A stretch of 64,000 nucleotides of DNA from Aulostomus chinensis (taxonomy: Eukaryota > Chordata > Actinopteri > Syngnathiformes > Aulostomidae). The stretch is taken from assembly GCA_037954235.1 (NCBI GenBank), contig JBBMOA010000020.1, positions 20,306,677-20,370,676 of the forward strand, given 5' to 3'. A program made the translations under genes and the position numbers. This document shows positions 12,590-23,933 of this stretch, piece by piece (position 1 is the first letter of the stretch; each line of letters begins with the position of its first letter). The notes beneath the pieces were generated by a model. The model was not told the DNA's origin, did no database searches, and was given only the letters and a program-made list of their open reading frames with translations.

Positions 12590-12810
12590 AATGTGCCACG
12601 AATCCAAAATCAATTCTAACAGCCTTCATTCCACCGGCGATGTCAGCATTAAAGTAGAATGTTGGCAGGAATCCACTGATAATTGCCTTTACAGCAGAGG
12701 TTCAGTTATTAGTCCAGCATGGCGACTTACGGAGGGGTCTATGAGCGAGTCATTAAAACACTTGTATATTAGCGTTTATGACATTTACGATAGTTCAGTG
12801 AGGTGAGGTG
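12590..12810. promoter_or_regulatory. Possible conserved non-coding element
   Basis: Unique sequence with AT-rich motifs (CAATTCT, TCATTAAAAC, GATAATTGCC) between a poly-A run and ordinary flank. No coding signature recognised. Confidence 0.15.
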
Positions 12811-13306
12811 TGGTCCTGCTGAATCCAAGACAAAAACCTGCTGAAGAGGGGAGTCTGCCAGCGATGAATGTTCAACTACAGTAACCTGGCGTGTCAACGA
12901 GTGGCCTGGCACGTGTGGGTATTTCTCTCGCTAAGAATTACCTCATGGCAGCCCTGGAAAAAAAAAAAACCCAAAAAAACCAAAAACAAAAACGGACTCT
13001 GCAGAAAAGGGAAAGAGGTCATTTATGACGGAGTGAAGATTTACTTTTAGAAGAAGTTGCCTGCTAGTTGACAGTGTGTAATGAATGAACGCAGCATCTT
13101 TTATATGCCCCCCCTTCCTGCTCTCGCTGAGGTTTCTTCTATTTTTCTCCTGTTAAAAAGGTTTTTTTTGTGTAGTTTTTCTCACTAGAAAGGTCTACGG
13201 AGAGAATGTACCCTACCCTGCTCCGTTGCTAAAAGCCCCATGAACAAAATTGTGATTCGTATGGAGCCCTGGAGTGGCCACGGTGATGAAATATATATTT
13301 TGTGGC

Positions 13307-13314
<8 letters not shown>

Positions 13315-13359
<45 letters not shown>
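13315..13359. repeat. (GA)n microsatellite
   Basis: A pure GA tract; a (GT)n tract follows at 13,452-13,480. Confidence 0.97.
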
Positions 13360-13360
<1 letters not shown>

Positions 13361-13449
13361 CCACAATTACACCTCGTTTCCCTCAATTTTATTTGATTGA
13401 AACCACAAGCAATAACTTGTTTCCACAAATTACTCAAAACCTGGGAAGA

Positions 13450-13451
<2 letters not shown>

Positions 13452-13480
<29 letters not shown>
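13452..13480. repeat. (GT)n microsatellite
   Basis: Fourteen GT units. Confidence 0.97.
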
Positions 13481-15289
13481 GTTTGGTTTTTTTTGTAATT
13501 TGTGGCCTCAAAATACATCAACTGAGTCAATAAAAGTTAAATTGCAGCCAGAAATTAATTAAATTCATAAGTTACATCGCGTGCCCTAAAAAAAAAAAAA
13601 AAAAAGAACTAAAAAAACAACTACATTCTTTAGGGACGAGTTGCATTACATGATGATAAATAATTACGCTGAGGGGAAAAGTTAGACAACAAGTTAAACC
13701 TTGACTTAATTACATTTAGGGAAAAAGTTATATCTCAGGCCCTGGAAATAATCAAGTGAGGGGAATAATGACAGAATTAGTTAAATCTTGTAGCCTTTGT
13801 TCAATAAAACTGAGGGGGAACTTTAATTTTTGGCCTATAATTTTCTATTTTTTTCTCTGAACGGCCCCTCCAGGGCACCGAAGGTACGACTGGACATGAA
13901 ATGAGTAAGCAGAAGGATATTTAAAAGTAGAAACAACAAGCTTCACTCCAGGGGATATATTTCCAAGCTCTCACTGGTTACTTGTCGGATCAGTATCTCC
14001 AATGAACCACAGATGATGAGCTTCTGAAATACGTGTGGTGGTTCTGGTCTCTGGCCGTTTAAAAAGAAACAAAGCCTGGTTGTAGTCGGATCATAACTGC
14101 AACTGTCAGACCCCACCAGAGCACTTTCATGTCAACCACTGAGGCCTCAAATGATATATTATTAATAATAAATCAATAGTTCTGGAAGAAGAAAAGTTTA
14201 GTCTGAAGTTCCAAAAAAAAGAAAGAAAGAAAAGAAACTTGTACAGCAGAACTTTTGATTATCTCACATTTTTCCATTTAATGTTTCTGATCTTTTATAG
14301 AATTATGGCGTTCACTTGTAGGGCAAAATCTCCCTTTCATGTGTCAGTTCTTTATCTTAACAGGTGCTTCGTGTTCGTTTGCTACGCAGCAGGCACCAGT
14401 CCATCCTGTCACCACGGCAACGCTCAACCACCCTATAGAAGTCAAACTACTGTTTTTTTCCTGCTTGCAGCCGCAATCTCATAGATGAGCTTCCCAGGTG
14501 AGGGTTGGAACCTGAACCCACCAGAGAACTGAGGGCTTCACCATCAAGCTCAGCTCCTTCAACACAATGGACCCATATGGTGCCCGCATGACTGCTGATG
14601 CCTCATCCATCTACGCTGCCCTGGCCGCCCCGCTCAACAAGTGCACCGCTGAAACCAGAAACGCTCGTTCCTGGCACTTTTGTGCCGCGGCGCTGAGCTC
14701 ACGCACTTCAAACACCAGAGGCGAAAACTTGTCATTTCTGAGCTGGAGCTAATAAAGCTAACAGAAGTGACAGCAAAGCAGAGGAAGAGCTGTGACTGGA
14801 GTGGAGAAGTGACGGTGTGGGCGGCTGTAGACCGCATGGCCGCAGTGTCAGGTTACGTACCTGGGGAAATGCGCTGGGATATTTGGATACACTTAGAAAA
14901 ACCGTCGCCTAATACCTCAGTTCAATCATAAATCAACTCCCTCCACAGTTTAAACAGGCAGGTACACGGCCTTGCATTTCCTGGTTTGTTCCGGTGGAGG
15001 TGAGCACTCCAACTCTCTCATGATAAGTTGCCGAGTGGTTCAAATACACGCACAAGGACCTGACCTTTGACACCACTGAGATGTCGTGAAATGGAACAGT
15101 ATTGAGGTCCAATAAAGACTCACGTGATCTGGACTAAAACGAAAAGATTCTCCTGGGATTAAACAGTTCTACAAACAGGAAATTGACTCAGTAACTTCTT
15201 CTTCACGGCCTGATGGAGATTCGTACTTGTGGGGGGGGGGGGTATTCCAGCTTTATATACACCCAGGTTTCACCTCAATCTGGATTTAT

Positions 15290-15480
15290 TAGCGTTCGCA
15301 CTCAGTCAGTACTTTCGCCGGCGTAGCAGTGCATCATTTGCTGAAGATCATTAACGGGCAACTCAAGCCCGGGGAGTTTGATCTGTGATGTCATGATGGC
15401 ATCATCCCTTATGAGCTCATTCGCTTCGTGACCTAATTGGCCAAATGAGTTGTCGCTTAATTGGTTTGGCATTTGTGAAC
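15290..15480. promoter_or_regulatory. Possible conserved non-coding element rich in homeodomain-type sites
   Basis: Unique sequence with TGATGTCATGATGGCATCATC (overlapping TGATG/CATCA half-sites), CCTAATTGGCCAAATGAG and CTTAATTGGTTTGGC, that is, two TAATTGG motifs 25-30 bp apart. It lies between SINE-free flanks about 1.1 kb from the minus-strand first-exon candidate. The motif density is what I would expect of a developmental enhancer. Conservation has not been tested. Confidence 0.3.
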
Positions 15481-16083
15481 AACGGGGGTGCTGGGAAGAA
15501 AGAAGAAGAAGAAAAAAAAAAAAAGGGGGTTACCTGAACTGACAGGGTCCCTCAAAAGATATGAAACGGTTCCGCCTCAGGCAGGGCTGCGAAAAAGTGG
15601 GGTCAGAGGGCACAAATTGACCCGGCGTAGCGTTCAGTTTGGCCCCCAAGATGTAATAAATTGACAACAATAATAATGTAATAAAAAAATGGACGTTTTA
15701 TGTCTGTGAGGTAAATTTAAAGACATGGGTATTGGTAAGAATTCATTCCGTTTTAATGGTCTGATCAGGCGGTAGAGAAGGAAGAGCAAAGTGAAGAGAC
15801 AAAGACAGAAAGAAGTAGCGATGGACGGACGAAAGGCATGGCAACGACACAGGTGCTGCCTCTGGCCTCCAGCTCACCCTTCAGCTGGAGGTTTTGGACC
15901 TCCGAGGGAAAAACAACGACAACAACAAAAAAGTTCGAGGCCTAAGGGGTCCAACAGCTGCACCCCAGGTTGGGAAGCCTCTAAATCCACCTTTACGTGG
16001 CCACTGAAGGCCCAACGAATCAGATGCAGGAAGCAAATAGCACGCTGGAGAAATAGCGGACATAGGTGCAGTAAAGTTTGGAG

Positions 16084-16108
16084 CCCCCCCCCCCCCCCCA
16101 ACACAATT

Positions 16109-16141
<33 letters not shown>
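16084..16141. repeat. poly-C then (CA)n compound repeat
   Basis: About 15 C, an AACACAATTAAA spacer, then (CA)n. Confidence 0.95.
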
Positions 16142-16143
<2 letters not shown>

Positions 16144-16333
16144 TGACATCCAGGTGAACAAACCTCGCATCCACGCAGTCAGTCCCAGCATTCGTGAGCT
16201 CCGGGGCCAGCGTGTCCCTATCCCTGACCTTGTTTCTGCCGACTCCGCGGACAGAGCACTATTATCGCTTTGCCATTGCACTTTAGCGGCTGCTGCTGCT
16301 GCTGCGTGTGGTGGCTGAGAATGTGGCGGGGGG

Positions 16334-16335
<2 letters not shown>

Positions 16336-16382
<47 letters not shown>

Positions 16383-16385
16383 GGG
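16336..16385. repeat. (GT)n then poly-G compound repeat
   Basis: About 15 GT units run straight into 20 G residues; the inverse of the poly-C/(CA)n arrangement seen elsewhere. Confidence 0.95.
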
Positions 16386-16583
16386 CTACGATAACACACA
16401 TTGCACGGCCAGTCCTACGGGAGGACGAGAGTACCACTCCCTGGGAATCTCCTTCATCACCACGGCTAATGTCTGTGCCTCTGCAACGTCCTCCAGGCTT
16501 CCAGGAAAATGCATTTTTAAAAAAGCTGCTTATAAAAAGCTGAGAGAGACAGAGCGAGAGAGAGAGAGCGCGGAGCTACTTAC

Positions 16584-16945
16584 CGTAATGTTCTCCGAGA
16601 CAGGCGGTTCAATGGTGTGACACCTTGTTTTCCAAATGGCTCGATAGGTAAAGGGAAAAAAAAAAAGGCAAGTCGTCCGACTGGTTGCAGCTCAACTACA
16701 GGAAATAAGCACGCGGATGTCGCCGATGTTTCGCTACTCCACTCGAGGGAACCCCTCAGAAATATCGACGGGAGGAGAGAGAGAGAAGCAGAGACGGAGC
16801 AAACAACTCTCTTCCCCGCAAGAAGAAGAAGAAGAAGAAGATCCAACACTCCTCTCTGAGGCGAGCGGTTTGGCTTTTTTTTTTATCCCATCCACTCTCT
16901 TCCTCCGACAGCGACACGACTGCGAACCTCGGGAGCCGGAGATAC
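16584..16945 (-). other. Possible minus-strand first exon (5' UTR) of an unidentified gene
   Basis: Reading the minus strand, GGATATAAGCG (plus 16,966-16,976) is a TATA-like box. About 30 bp on begins a GC-richer 5'-UTR-like stretch with a (TTC)n tract. It ends in a near-perfect donor, ATTACG|GTAAGTAG, at 16,584/16,583. The exon has stops in all frames, so it would be non-coding leader. The transcript would run leftward. I cannot name the gene; human MGA is flanked on this side by TYRO3, but nothing here resembles TYRO3 coding sequence. Confidence 0.3.
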
Positions 16946-17060
16946 AGAAGCCCGCACACACGTCGCTTATATCCGCCACTTGGTATTAAGACTGCACGCA
17001 GCTTTCAGTTTGCGCACCAGTCTCGGCTACTGCACAACAACATGACTGACACACTCCGGG
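16946..17060 (-). promoter_or_regulatory. Putative promoter for the minus-strand transcript
   Basis: A GC-rich block upstream (minus sense) of the candidate first exon, with a TATA-like TATAAG at 16,968-16,973, a GTGCGCAAACTG motif and a TGACTG-rich patch. Support is by position and composition only. Confidence 0.25.
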
Positions 17061-17096
17061 TGGGTTGAGCCTCCTCCTGGCGCACAAAGTGCAAAA

Positions 17097-17098
17097 TG

Positions 17099-17132
<34 letters not shown>
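17097..17132. repeat. (AAT)n microsatellite
   Basis: Twelve ATA/AAT triplets. Confidence 0.95.
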
Positions 17133-17133
<1 letters not shown>

Positions 17134-17721
17134 TACATTTTGAAAAATTAAAATAATACACCCAAAACAAAAAAGAACAACAAATCTTCAGCAAAAGTCA
17201 CTCTAAAATTGCATACTTTTTTTTCCAAGTAGTATTTTACATAACAACCATCCCACTTCTGGCTCAGAAGCATGTGATGGCAACATGGTGAGCGTTTTAA
17301 AGGGGTATCCACGCGTAACTGCAGGCAGGGGTTCAATTCATCGCCCCCCCCCCCCCCCCCCAACTTTCTTGGAGGGATGCGCCCGTGTGGTGAGAGGACA
17401 CAGGGGCTGCGTGTCAGGCAGACTTGGAAACACCTGAGAGCAGGGTGCAGCAGGGTGGTGGGGGGTTCAGGCCAGCAGCAACTCCCTGTTGCTTGTAAAG
17501 GAGCTCCCTGCCAAAGGTTTGCACTCAGCTTCAACCCCGGTGATATTTACAGTAAACTTGCACCTTGCAGTATTTTTCCATGTGGTGAAGCCGTACCCCC
17601 AAAGGGATGGAGGCATAAATGTCTGGACATTGACAAGAGGTGGACTCCGACTGGTTCTACACCAGCTTTGCAGGAGTGGAGAGAAGAGACAAAGACAGAA
17701 AACTGTAGTACTAGTGCAAAT

Positions 17722-18092
17722 GCCCATCCATCCACCTTCTACCACTTATTACTGTAAACGGTCACAAGGGGGTGGAGCCTATCCCAGCAGCCTTCAGGCG
17801 AGAGGCGGGATCCACCCTGGACGGGTCACCAGTCCATCACGGGGCCAACACATAGAGACAGACAACCATTGGCTCTCTCAGCCACGCCTACGGTCAATTT
17901 AGAGTCTGGGTTAACCTGGTCCCCTCTTGATGTCTTTGGACTGTGGGAGGAAGCTGGAGTACCAGAGAGAACCCATGCAGGAACAGGGAGAACATGGAGA
18001 CTCCACACAGAAAGACCCCGTGCTCCAGCCGGGGCTGGAACCTTCTTGCTGTGAGGTAAAAGTGCTAACCACTGCACCACCGTGCACCCACC
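17722..18092 (-). mobile_element. tRNA-derived SINE with RTE-like tail, copy 3
   Basis: Minus orientation. The tail (plus CATCCATCCACCTTCTACCAC..TTACTG) is at the left and the head (plus CACTGCACCACCGTGCA) at the right end. The body aligns by eye with the copies at 742 and 6098, including TGGACTGTGGGAGGAAG and GGTTCTCTCTGGTACTCC on the element strand. I see no clear target-site duplication, so it is probably older than copy 2. Confidence 0.8.
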
Positions 18093-18504
18093 ATTAAATA
18101 CCATGATTAGTATTTCACTTTGATGATTTATCTTGTGTCAGGCAGGCGTTTGCTGCAATATTCTTGTTAGTCGCTCTTGGCGGTGGTAGAGGGGCGTACT
18201 GGTTTCACATGCAGCAACCTGCCGCCTCCAGTCATTTTGATAAAAGGTTGGCTGTTTCAGTAAAGACGACAAGCAGTTGTTGCCCTCATGAACCCGTACG
18301 GATTTTGCTCTGCCACGTGGTTCATTCACCCCCTGAACTTCAGGCGGTAGCTGCCAGGTGTTAACCAGTCAAACCAGCTGGGATCACCCTTGAGAGACAC
18401 CGAGGAGCTGATAACGCCAGGATCTGGATACCTGTAATAGCTGTTCAACTCAGGGCTGGCCTCCCTGTAGACTTACGGGGGATTGGACTAAAGCTATGTC
18501 CTGA

Positions 18505-18550
18505 AGCACCTGCCTGTCATTGCACCTGCCTGTCAGTAATTGCACCTGCC
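18505..18550. repeat. Short tandem repeat carrying three CACCTG E-boxes
   Basis: GCACCTGCCTGTCA-type units recur three times, placing CACCTG at 18,507-18,512, 18,523-18,528 and 18,543-18,548. CACCTG is the E-box form favoured by ZEB/Snail and E-protein factors. Function is inferred only. Confidence 0.6.
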
Positions 18551-20039
18551 TTAGGAATGCTTTTCTTTCTTGGTAAACGCCCCTGCTGCTGGGCGGTTGA
18601 CTGGTGACAGTGGATGGCAGCGACGGCGACTGGAATGAATGCTCGTGCCACCTTTTTTTTTTTTTGCGTCAATGCGCTTGAAAGAATTTAATCTTGTAGT
18701 TATTGTAGACTTTAACACACAGAGGGGGCTCAGTGTTACAGGGGGTCCCTGTTGCCCATCGCCCCTGAGGACTGTTTCTGGTTACAAATTGAAGTTTTAT
18801 ACAAATATTCATAGAATAAAGAAGCTAAGCTGGACACAGATGGACATATATGTGCATCTGTGGTAAGACATAAGTATGAGAAATATACTGCCTTTGTCTC
18901 ATATATGTATTGTATGAAGGCACAGTGCTGTTTTCCATGTTCTTGCACTTGCATGTATTAACACCACTGACCACTTTGCCAGCAGATATGAGGAGAAACC
19001 AGATTTCATAGAGCGCTGCAGGGGCGACGTGTTTATGTAAGCCAACCTGGACGTGAGCATCGTCATGCGTTCCAGTGCGAATATTTCATTAAATATTTGG
19101 CATTTTATCAGACACAGAACTCACTGCAGGTACAAACTGAATTACTGCTGCTGCTAAACACTCATGCAGGCATTTTCCAGCAATGGGGAGTAGGTCAGTT
19201 ATTCAGTCAGCTCCTGAGACCTTTCCAGTGGTGCCCAGGCACTGGGTCTGCCAATAATTTGGTAATCATTTAAACCAGACATTCCCAAACTTTGGAATGC
19301 CAAGACCCAATTTAAAATCGGAAAATCTTTGGCCAACCTAAACCTTTAATCGCATCATAACATTCTCAAGGCTTGGAGGAATTCGCTCCATTTTGATTTT
19401 TTTTTTTACATGACAGCACAGCTTGAATGATATCAGACCATCTTTTCCCAGCGCTCTCCGAACTCACACTTTTAAATCCACACAAGCTTCTTTTTGTTTT
19501 TGTGATGATTTGCTTGTTGAGGCTCATTATCCATAAACAGCTTGGCTTTCACTGGATAGCCTCTTCTGCTTTGGAACCGTTTTCTTGCCGGAGCAGATGA
19601 TAATTTAAATCAATGAAAATTGCAAATGAAAAAAAACTCTATTTTTGTTGTTGTTGTTGTTGTTGTTTGTTAATATGCAGTACCTTCGAAGACCACCAGG
19701 GGACTGCAGCCCACACCATCAGATTGAAACATTTTTTTCTTACGAAGTTTGTAGCCCAACCAGGAAGGTAAAGATGTACTGAAGTAAACCTCTAAATCTA
19801 AATGGCTTTTGCGAAAGATCATCTTTAAATCGGATTGAATTATTGTGCAAATTCAACTTTTTTCACATTTGGAGATTAAAAGTATGTTGTCGTGGAATTG
19901 TAATGTTTGAGCAGTGAAAGTCTGCGACCACGAATGCGTGCGTTTTCTCCCTCACGCTCCTCTGTGTGGAATTCACAAATGAACCACAAATGGTTTCCCA
20001 GTTTTGTTTCACACTTTTAATTAACTCCAAGAGGAAGTT

Positions 20040-20345
20040 CAACTTGAGTGTCAAACACATTTAGTTTTGATTAACTAGCAATTAAATTATTCCATAATAT
20101 AATTCTTAGCAACCAAATTACAAATGGGTTTGACATTCCGCGTATTATTCTCTTGATAAAACGCAATCACAAGCGTTGTAATTGATACATTTGCAAACAT
20201 CAGGTTTATTGAGTTTTCATCATCACAAGGTCCACAGGGAGGAATTCATATGTGTCATTAATATTTATCTCCAATGTGATAACAAATGCAATTTTAAACA
20301 GCCCTTAGTAATAAAATAATTTTCATTTGAAAAGTGTAACTGCTG
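20040..20345. promoter_or_regulatory. Possible AT-rich conserved non-coding element
   Basis: Unique AT-rich sequence with POU/homeodomain-like motifs: GATTAACTAGCAATTAAATTA, TTGTAATTGATACATTTGCAA and TCATTAATATTTATC. It has no simple repeats and no long frame. The texture is typical of vertebrate developmental enhancers; conservation is not tested. Confidence 0.3.
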
Positions 20346-20933
20346 GATATAAGACGTCTCCTACTTAACTTAAACCCTCATTCTACGTGTTTGTGCACTT
20401 TCAAGTTTTATGAAGATCATTTTCCAAGCCAAAGCACTCGTACAAATGCCTGGAAGATTTCAATAAAGCAATAAGCAAGCACATTGTGATTTGTACACGC
20501 TGAAACTCTTCACTGCACAGTGAAGCTCAAACATTCAACGTAAGGAGCAAGAAGAAGACATATTTCTGCACAGGAGACCTCTAAAACTCTAAATACTTGA
20601 TTTTTTTCCCCTTAAGTTTAGCTCTCTTTCTTGTGCTGCTTTTGCAATATTCCTTGTTGAACCAAAGCAGACATCTATACAGTGCGAATCTAAAAAGGTG
20701 AAATATAGTTTATAGTCGGGGTTTTCCGCAAAAGCTGACAATTAAATGTGTGTGCAAGGGTTGGGGAAATCCCACCAGAATTCAGCTTATTAGACTGAAA
20801 CCACACTGAGTTTTGTTTTAGGTCAGGACTGCAAGTAAGTTGAGTGGATACAACTTTATCTACAAAGCCAATTCACAAATTTGCTTCAGGGAGGTTTACA
20901 ATCACACCATCTTAGATTCTTGAGGAGCCCAAA

Positions 20934-20988
20934 CCCCCCCCCCCCACACACACACACACACACACATACACACACACACACACACACC
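20934..20988. repeat. poly-C then (CA)n compound repeat
   Basis: Twelve C followed by an almost pure CA tract, with one TA interruption. Confidence 0.95.
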
Positions 20989-23447
20989 CGCCGCCGCTGC
21001 TGCTACACTCAGATACAGAAAGCTGTTGAACAAGGAGGAATGTTCTCGGAGCAACAGAAGTGGAAGACAGTGCCCTCAGAATGAATACACCACACAATGT
21101 GTAAGTGAAAGCAAAATCTTATGAGTTTCCCAGGCTGCCACCTAACATAAAAGCCTGTGTTTATCACAGAACTGACATTAGAGCCGCTGCTATGAACTCT
21201 TCGTTTGTGTCGAATGAACACTGTTATCAGAGGAATACATGTAATAGTTAGAGCTTTTAAAAAAAAGGAAAATAAATTAGTCAAATAGTGTAATCATAAC
21301 TGCAAGACCCAGCAGGTTGAACGCTTAGAAAACAAGTATCATTTGAAGTGATTCTTATGATTTGTAACTAAATGAGTGATTATCACATAGGCAGACATTT
21401 GCTCGTGAACTATTTCCAGTACATCTTAGTCCACGACCATGCTCATCAGTTTCTCTGCTTAAGGTAGGAATTGATGTGCACATTTTGGCACAGTTTTTCT
21501 GGGTGAAATCTCACTCCACATTGATTTCCTAGCGGAGGAGAGCGGTCCCAGGGTGGCTGATGATGCAGCACAGAGACACCTGAGTGGACAAGAAAATCAC
21601 CCGTGGCACATAAAAAAAAAAACCTCATCATCATCTTAAAAGCAATAAACTACCTTACGGCTGATGAACGAATGTAACTTCCATTTGGTCTTTGACTGAT
21701 AATTATTATTAGATGTTTAAAAAAGAAAAAAGGACTACAACTTCCTAAGCTGTCCGGCTCATTACGCAACATTCAGTTTACCCATTTACTGCCAATGTAG
21801 AGCTTATCTTTAATTACTTGCACACACACAAACACACACACACACACACAGTGCGCAGTCCACACACAGTGGGATTCACAATTAAGCTGAATCAGGATGC
21901 AGGCGGGCTGTGGAAGGTCTGCTAACTAGACGATGCACCAGCAGAGGAAAAGAGACAAGCTGGGACATGAACTACAGGGTCCAGGAGAATCTGTCCCAGT
22001 ATGACTCTGTTTGTCCAACTCAAACACACACACTCACACACACTCACACACACACAGGCTTGGGCCCAAACAATAATCCTAATCCTAACCAAATGATGTT
22101 CAACCTTAACCAGGACCTTGGAAATTACATTTTACAACATTAGGGCCAGTCTGTGGTCCCCATAAGGACTAGGGGGTCCTGAAAAGAGTGGTATTTCTCT
22201 GGTAAGAAAACCAGGTACACATATGTATGTATTTGTCACTTACAGTATGAGGTACTTACGAAGACTTTTTTTTTTTTACCACTCCTTCTTGTGTTTTTAC
22301 TGTCCTTGTCATGATTTTACTGATATTTGTGTGCTTTATTGTCAATTTTAAGCATTCCTTTATGTGTTTGTCTGTTTACACTCTCTATTTTGGAGGTTCA
22401 GAGGACTGTCTTTTAACAAATGCCCTGTTGTTGGGTGAGCCAAGGGGTCATAACCCTGACCCTAACCTCACAAACAGACCCAAAAATCAGCATTTAACCA
22501 ACTGGAAACCCTGCTTTTGTCACCAATTAACTGGTGAAAAAGTTGAGCTGAAGCTGCATTTCGGGAGAGTCTAGCTGCTGTGTCGTGATGTATTTCCAAG
22601 GGAAACTGGACAGAAAGGCAGGAAATAACGTTGTGTGGAATTTGATTGGGAGGCTGAGAAGCAAACCAACACAGAGCATGTCATAGCAATACACGTTCCC
22701 ATACATAAACGCGCTCACGGAGCCTACTAGCAGTCAACATCTCACATCAGAGGCTGGTGGATCAGCTAAACTTATTGCTCTCGTTATAACAGCAGAGCCA
22801 CTGTATATTGCAATAAGTCTACTAAGCCAACATTATTTTTACAGCAGCCTAAAGGTAATTACTTTTGAAGTAACCATAGATGAGGACCCCGACCCTGACA
22901 GGAAAGCAGTATCCGTCTGAGAGGGACACAGGGAGATGAGGCCCATGTTGTGCTCCGTGTAGCTGCTGAACCAGTCCTCTGCTGAAGCCCTTGTGCATAA
23001 TCTAGAGCTGTTACAGATCCCACTTTACTCACCATGAATAAATTTGAGCCAGCAGGCCTGTAACCACAGCATTTTGGGGAAAGAAAATATGGTTTGAGGC
23101 AGCCAAGGACAAACTGGTGTATCATTTTTGCTAGCTAGCTAATGAATGTATCTAAGCCTTTAGACATACAGGCTCCTTGAATTTAAGATTGAGAGATGGA
23201 TGAATGTCACGGTGTTATTGGTGGAAAGTGGTTGGTGCATGCTGATGCAAGTGCGTCAGCCTCTGTTTTGACATGTGATCGACAAAAAAAAAAAAGTTTT
23301 GAGTTTTGATTTAGAAATGCAAAGCGCTGGATTTGTTTGCCTCCATGCCAGCTGTAGAACAAAGGATTGATATTTTCCTGTTGTCCATCTGTTCCGTTCT
23401 TGCTAATATCTAAAAAAAAAAAAGAAAAAACCCTGAGGAAGGTGTTT

Positions 23448-23695
23448 GAAAATTCAAATTTGGCTCACATGTCCACTGGGACTCAAGGATGAACTGAAGA
23501 AATTTTGGTGGTCAAAGGTCAAAGGTCACTGTCGTTACACATAAATACAATATCTCAGGAACCCCTCAAGGCAATTTCTTAAATTTGCCACCAACAGCCA
23601 CTGGGAATCATGAAAGAACTGAAAAAAGTTGGTGGTCAAAGGTCAAAGGTCACTCTCGCAGACACACATCTTGGAAATGTACAATGCAATGTAGT
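23448..23695. repeat. Two tandem 124-bp units each carrying a perfect DR1 motif
   Basis: Two imperfect units (about 23,448-23,571 and 23,572-23,695) share CACTGGGA..ATGAA..GAACTGAA, then TTGGTGGTCAAAGGTCAAAGG. Each contains AGGTCAAAGGTCA (23,516-23,528 and 23,640-23,652), exactly 124 bp apart. The unit resembles a dispersed fish repeat. AGGTCA-N1-AGGTCA is the DR1 site of RXR/HNF4/PPAR/COUP-TF receptors. Confidence 0.8.
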
Positions 23696-23869
23696 ACTTC
23701 TTGGTTTGTTTTTGTTTTGTTAGGTATACTGTATATTGTTCAGGTAATCAATGTGGCCAAGTATCTGAACTGAAAGGGATATTTTTTGAGGCATTTCTCA
23801 TTTCAGCTCAACTTTAACTCCTCTTTGAGTCCCTTAAACAAGCTTTAATCACAGCCCCCCCCACCTCCC

Positions 23870-23889
23870 ACGCACACGCATGCACACGC

Positions 23890-23932
<43 letters not shown>

Positions 23933-23933
23933 C
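23870..23933. repeat. (CA)n microsatellite
   Basis: A CA/CG-interrupted tract of about 60 bp, about 780 bp upstream of the ORA start codon. Confidence 0.95.

Larger units (their letters stand above)
1..16583. other. Left flank without a recognised protein gene
   Basis: I find no reading frame here that I recognise as protein coding. The long frames are low-complexity translations of (GA)n, (CA)n, CAG/GTG and poly-C tracts, or run through SINE copies. The block holds three dispersed retroposons (742-1110, 2866-3035, 6098-6476), a LINE 3' tail (about 4150-4363), many microsatellites, and unique AT-rich stretches listed separately as possible conserved elements. If the minus-strand promoter/first-exon signals at 16,584-16,945 are real, most of this block would be intron of that unidentified transcript. 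That is an inference. Confidence 0.6.

Noticed and set aside
14500..14760. Open plus-strand segment reading GFTIKLSSFNTMDPYGARMT
   Set aside because: Looks protein-like for about 40 codons, but no family recognised, no matching splice sites, and stops close by on both sides. Left as unassigned.
3750..18320. CACGTG E-boxes at several places
   Set aside because: The number is near chance for a hexamer in 64 kb. Only the 14-bp palindrome at 9030 was kept, at low interest.
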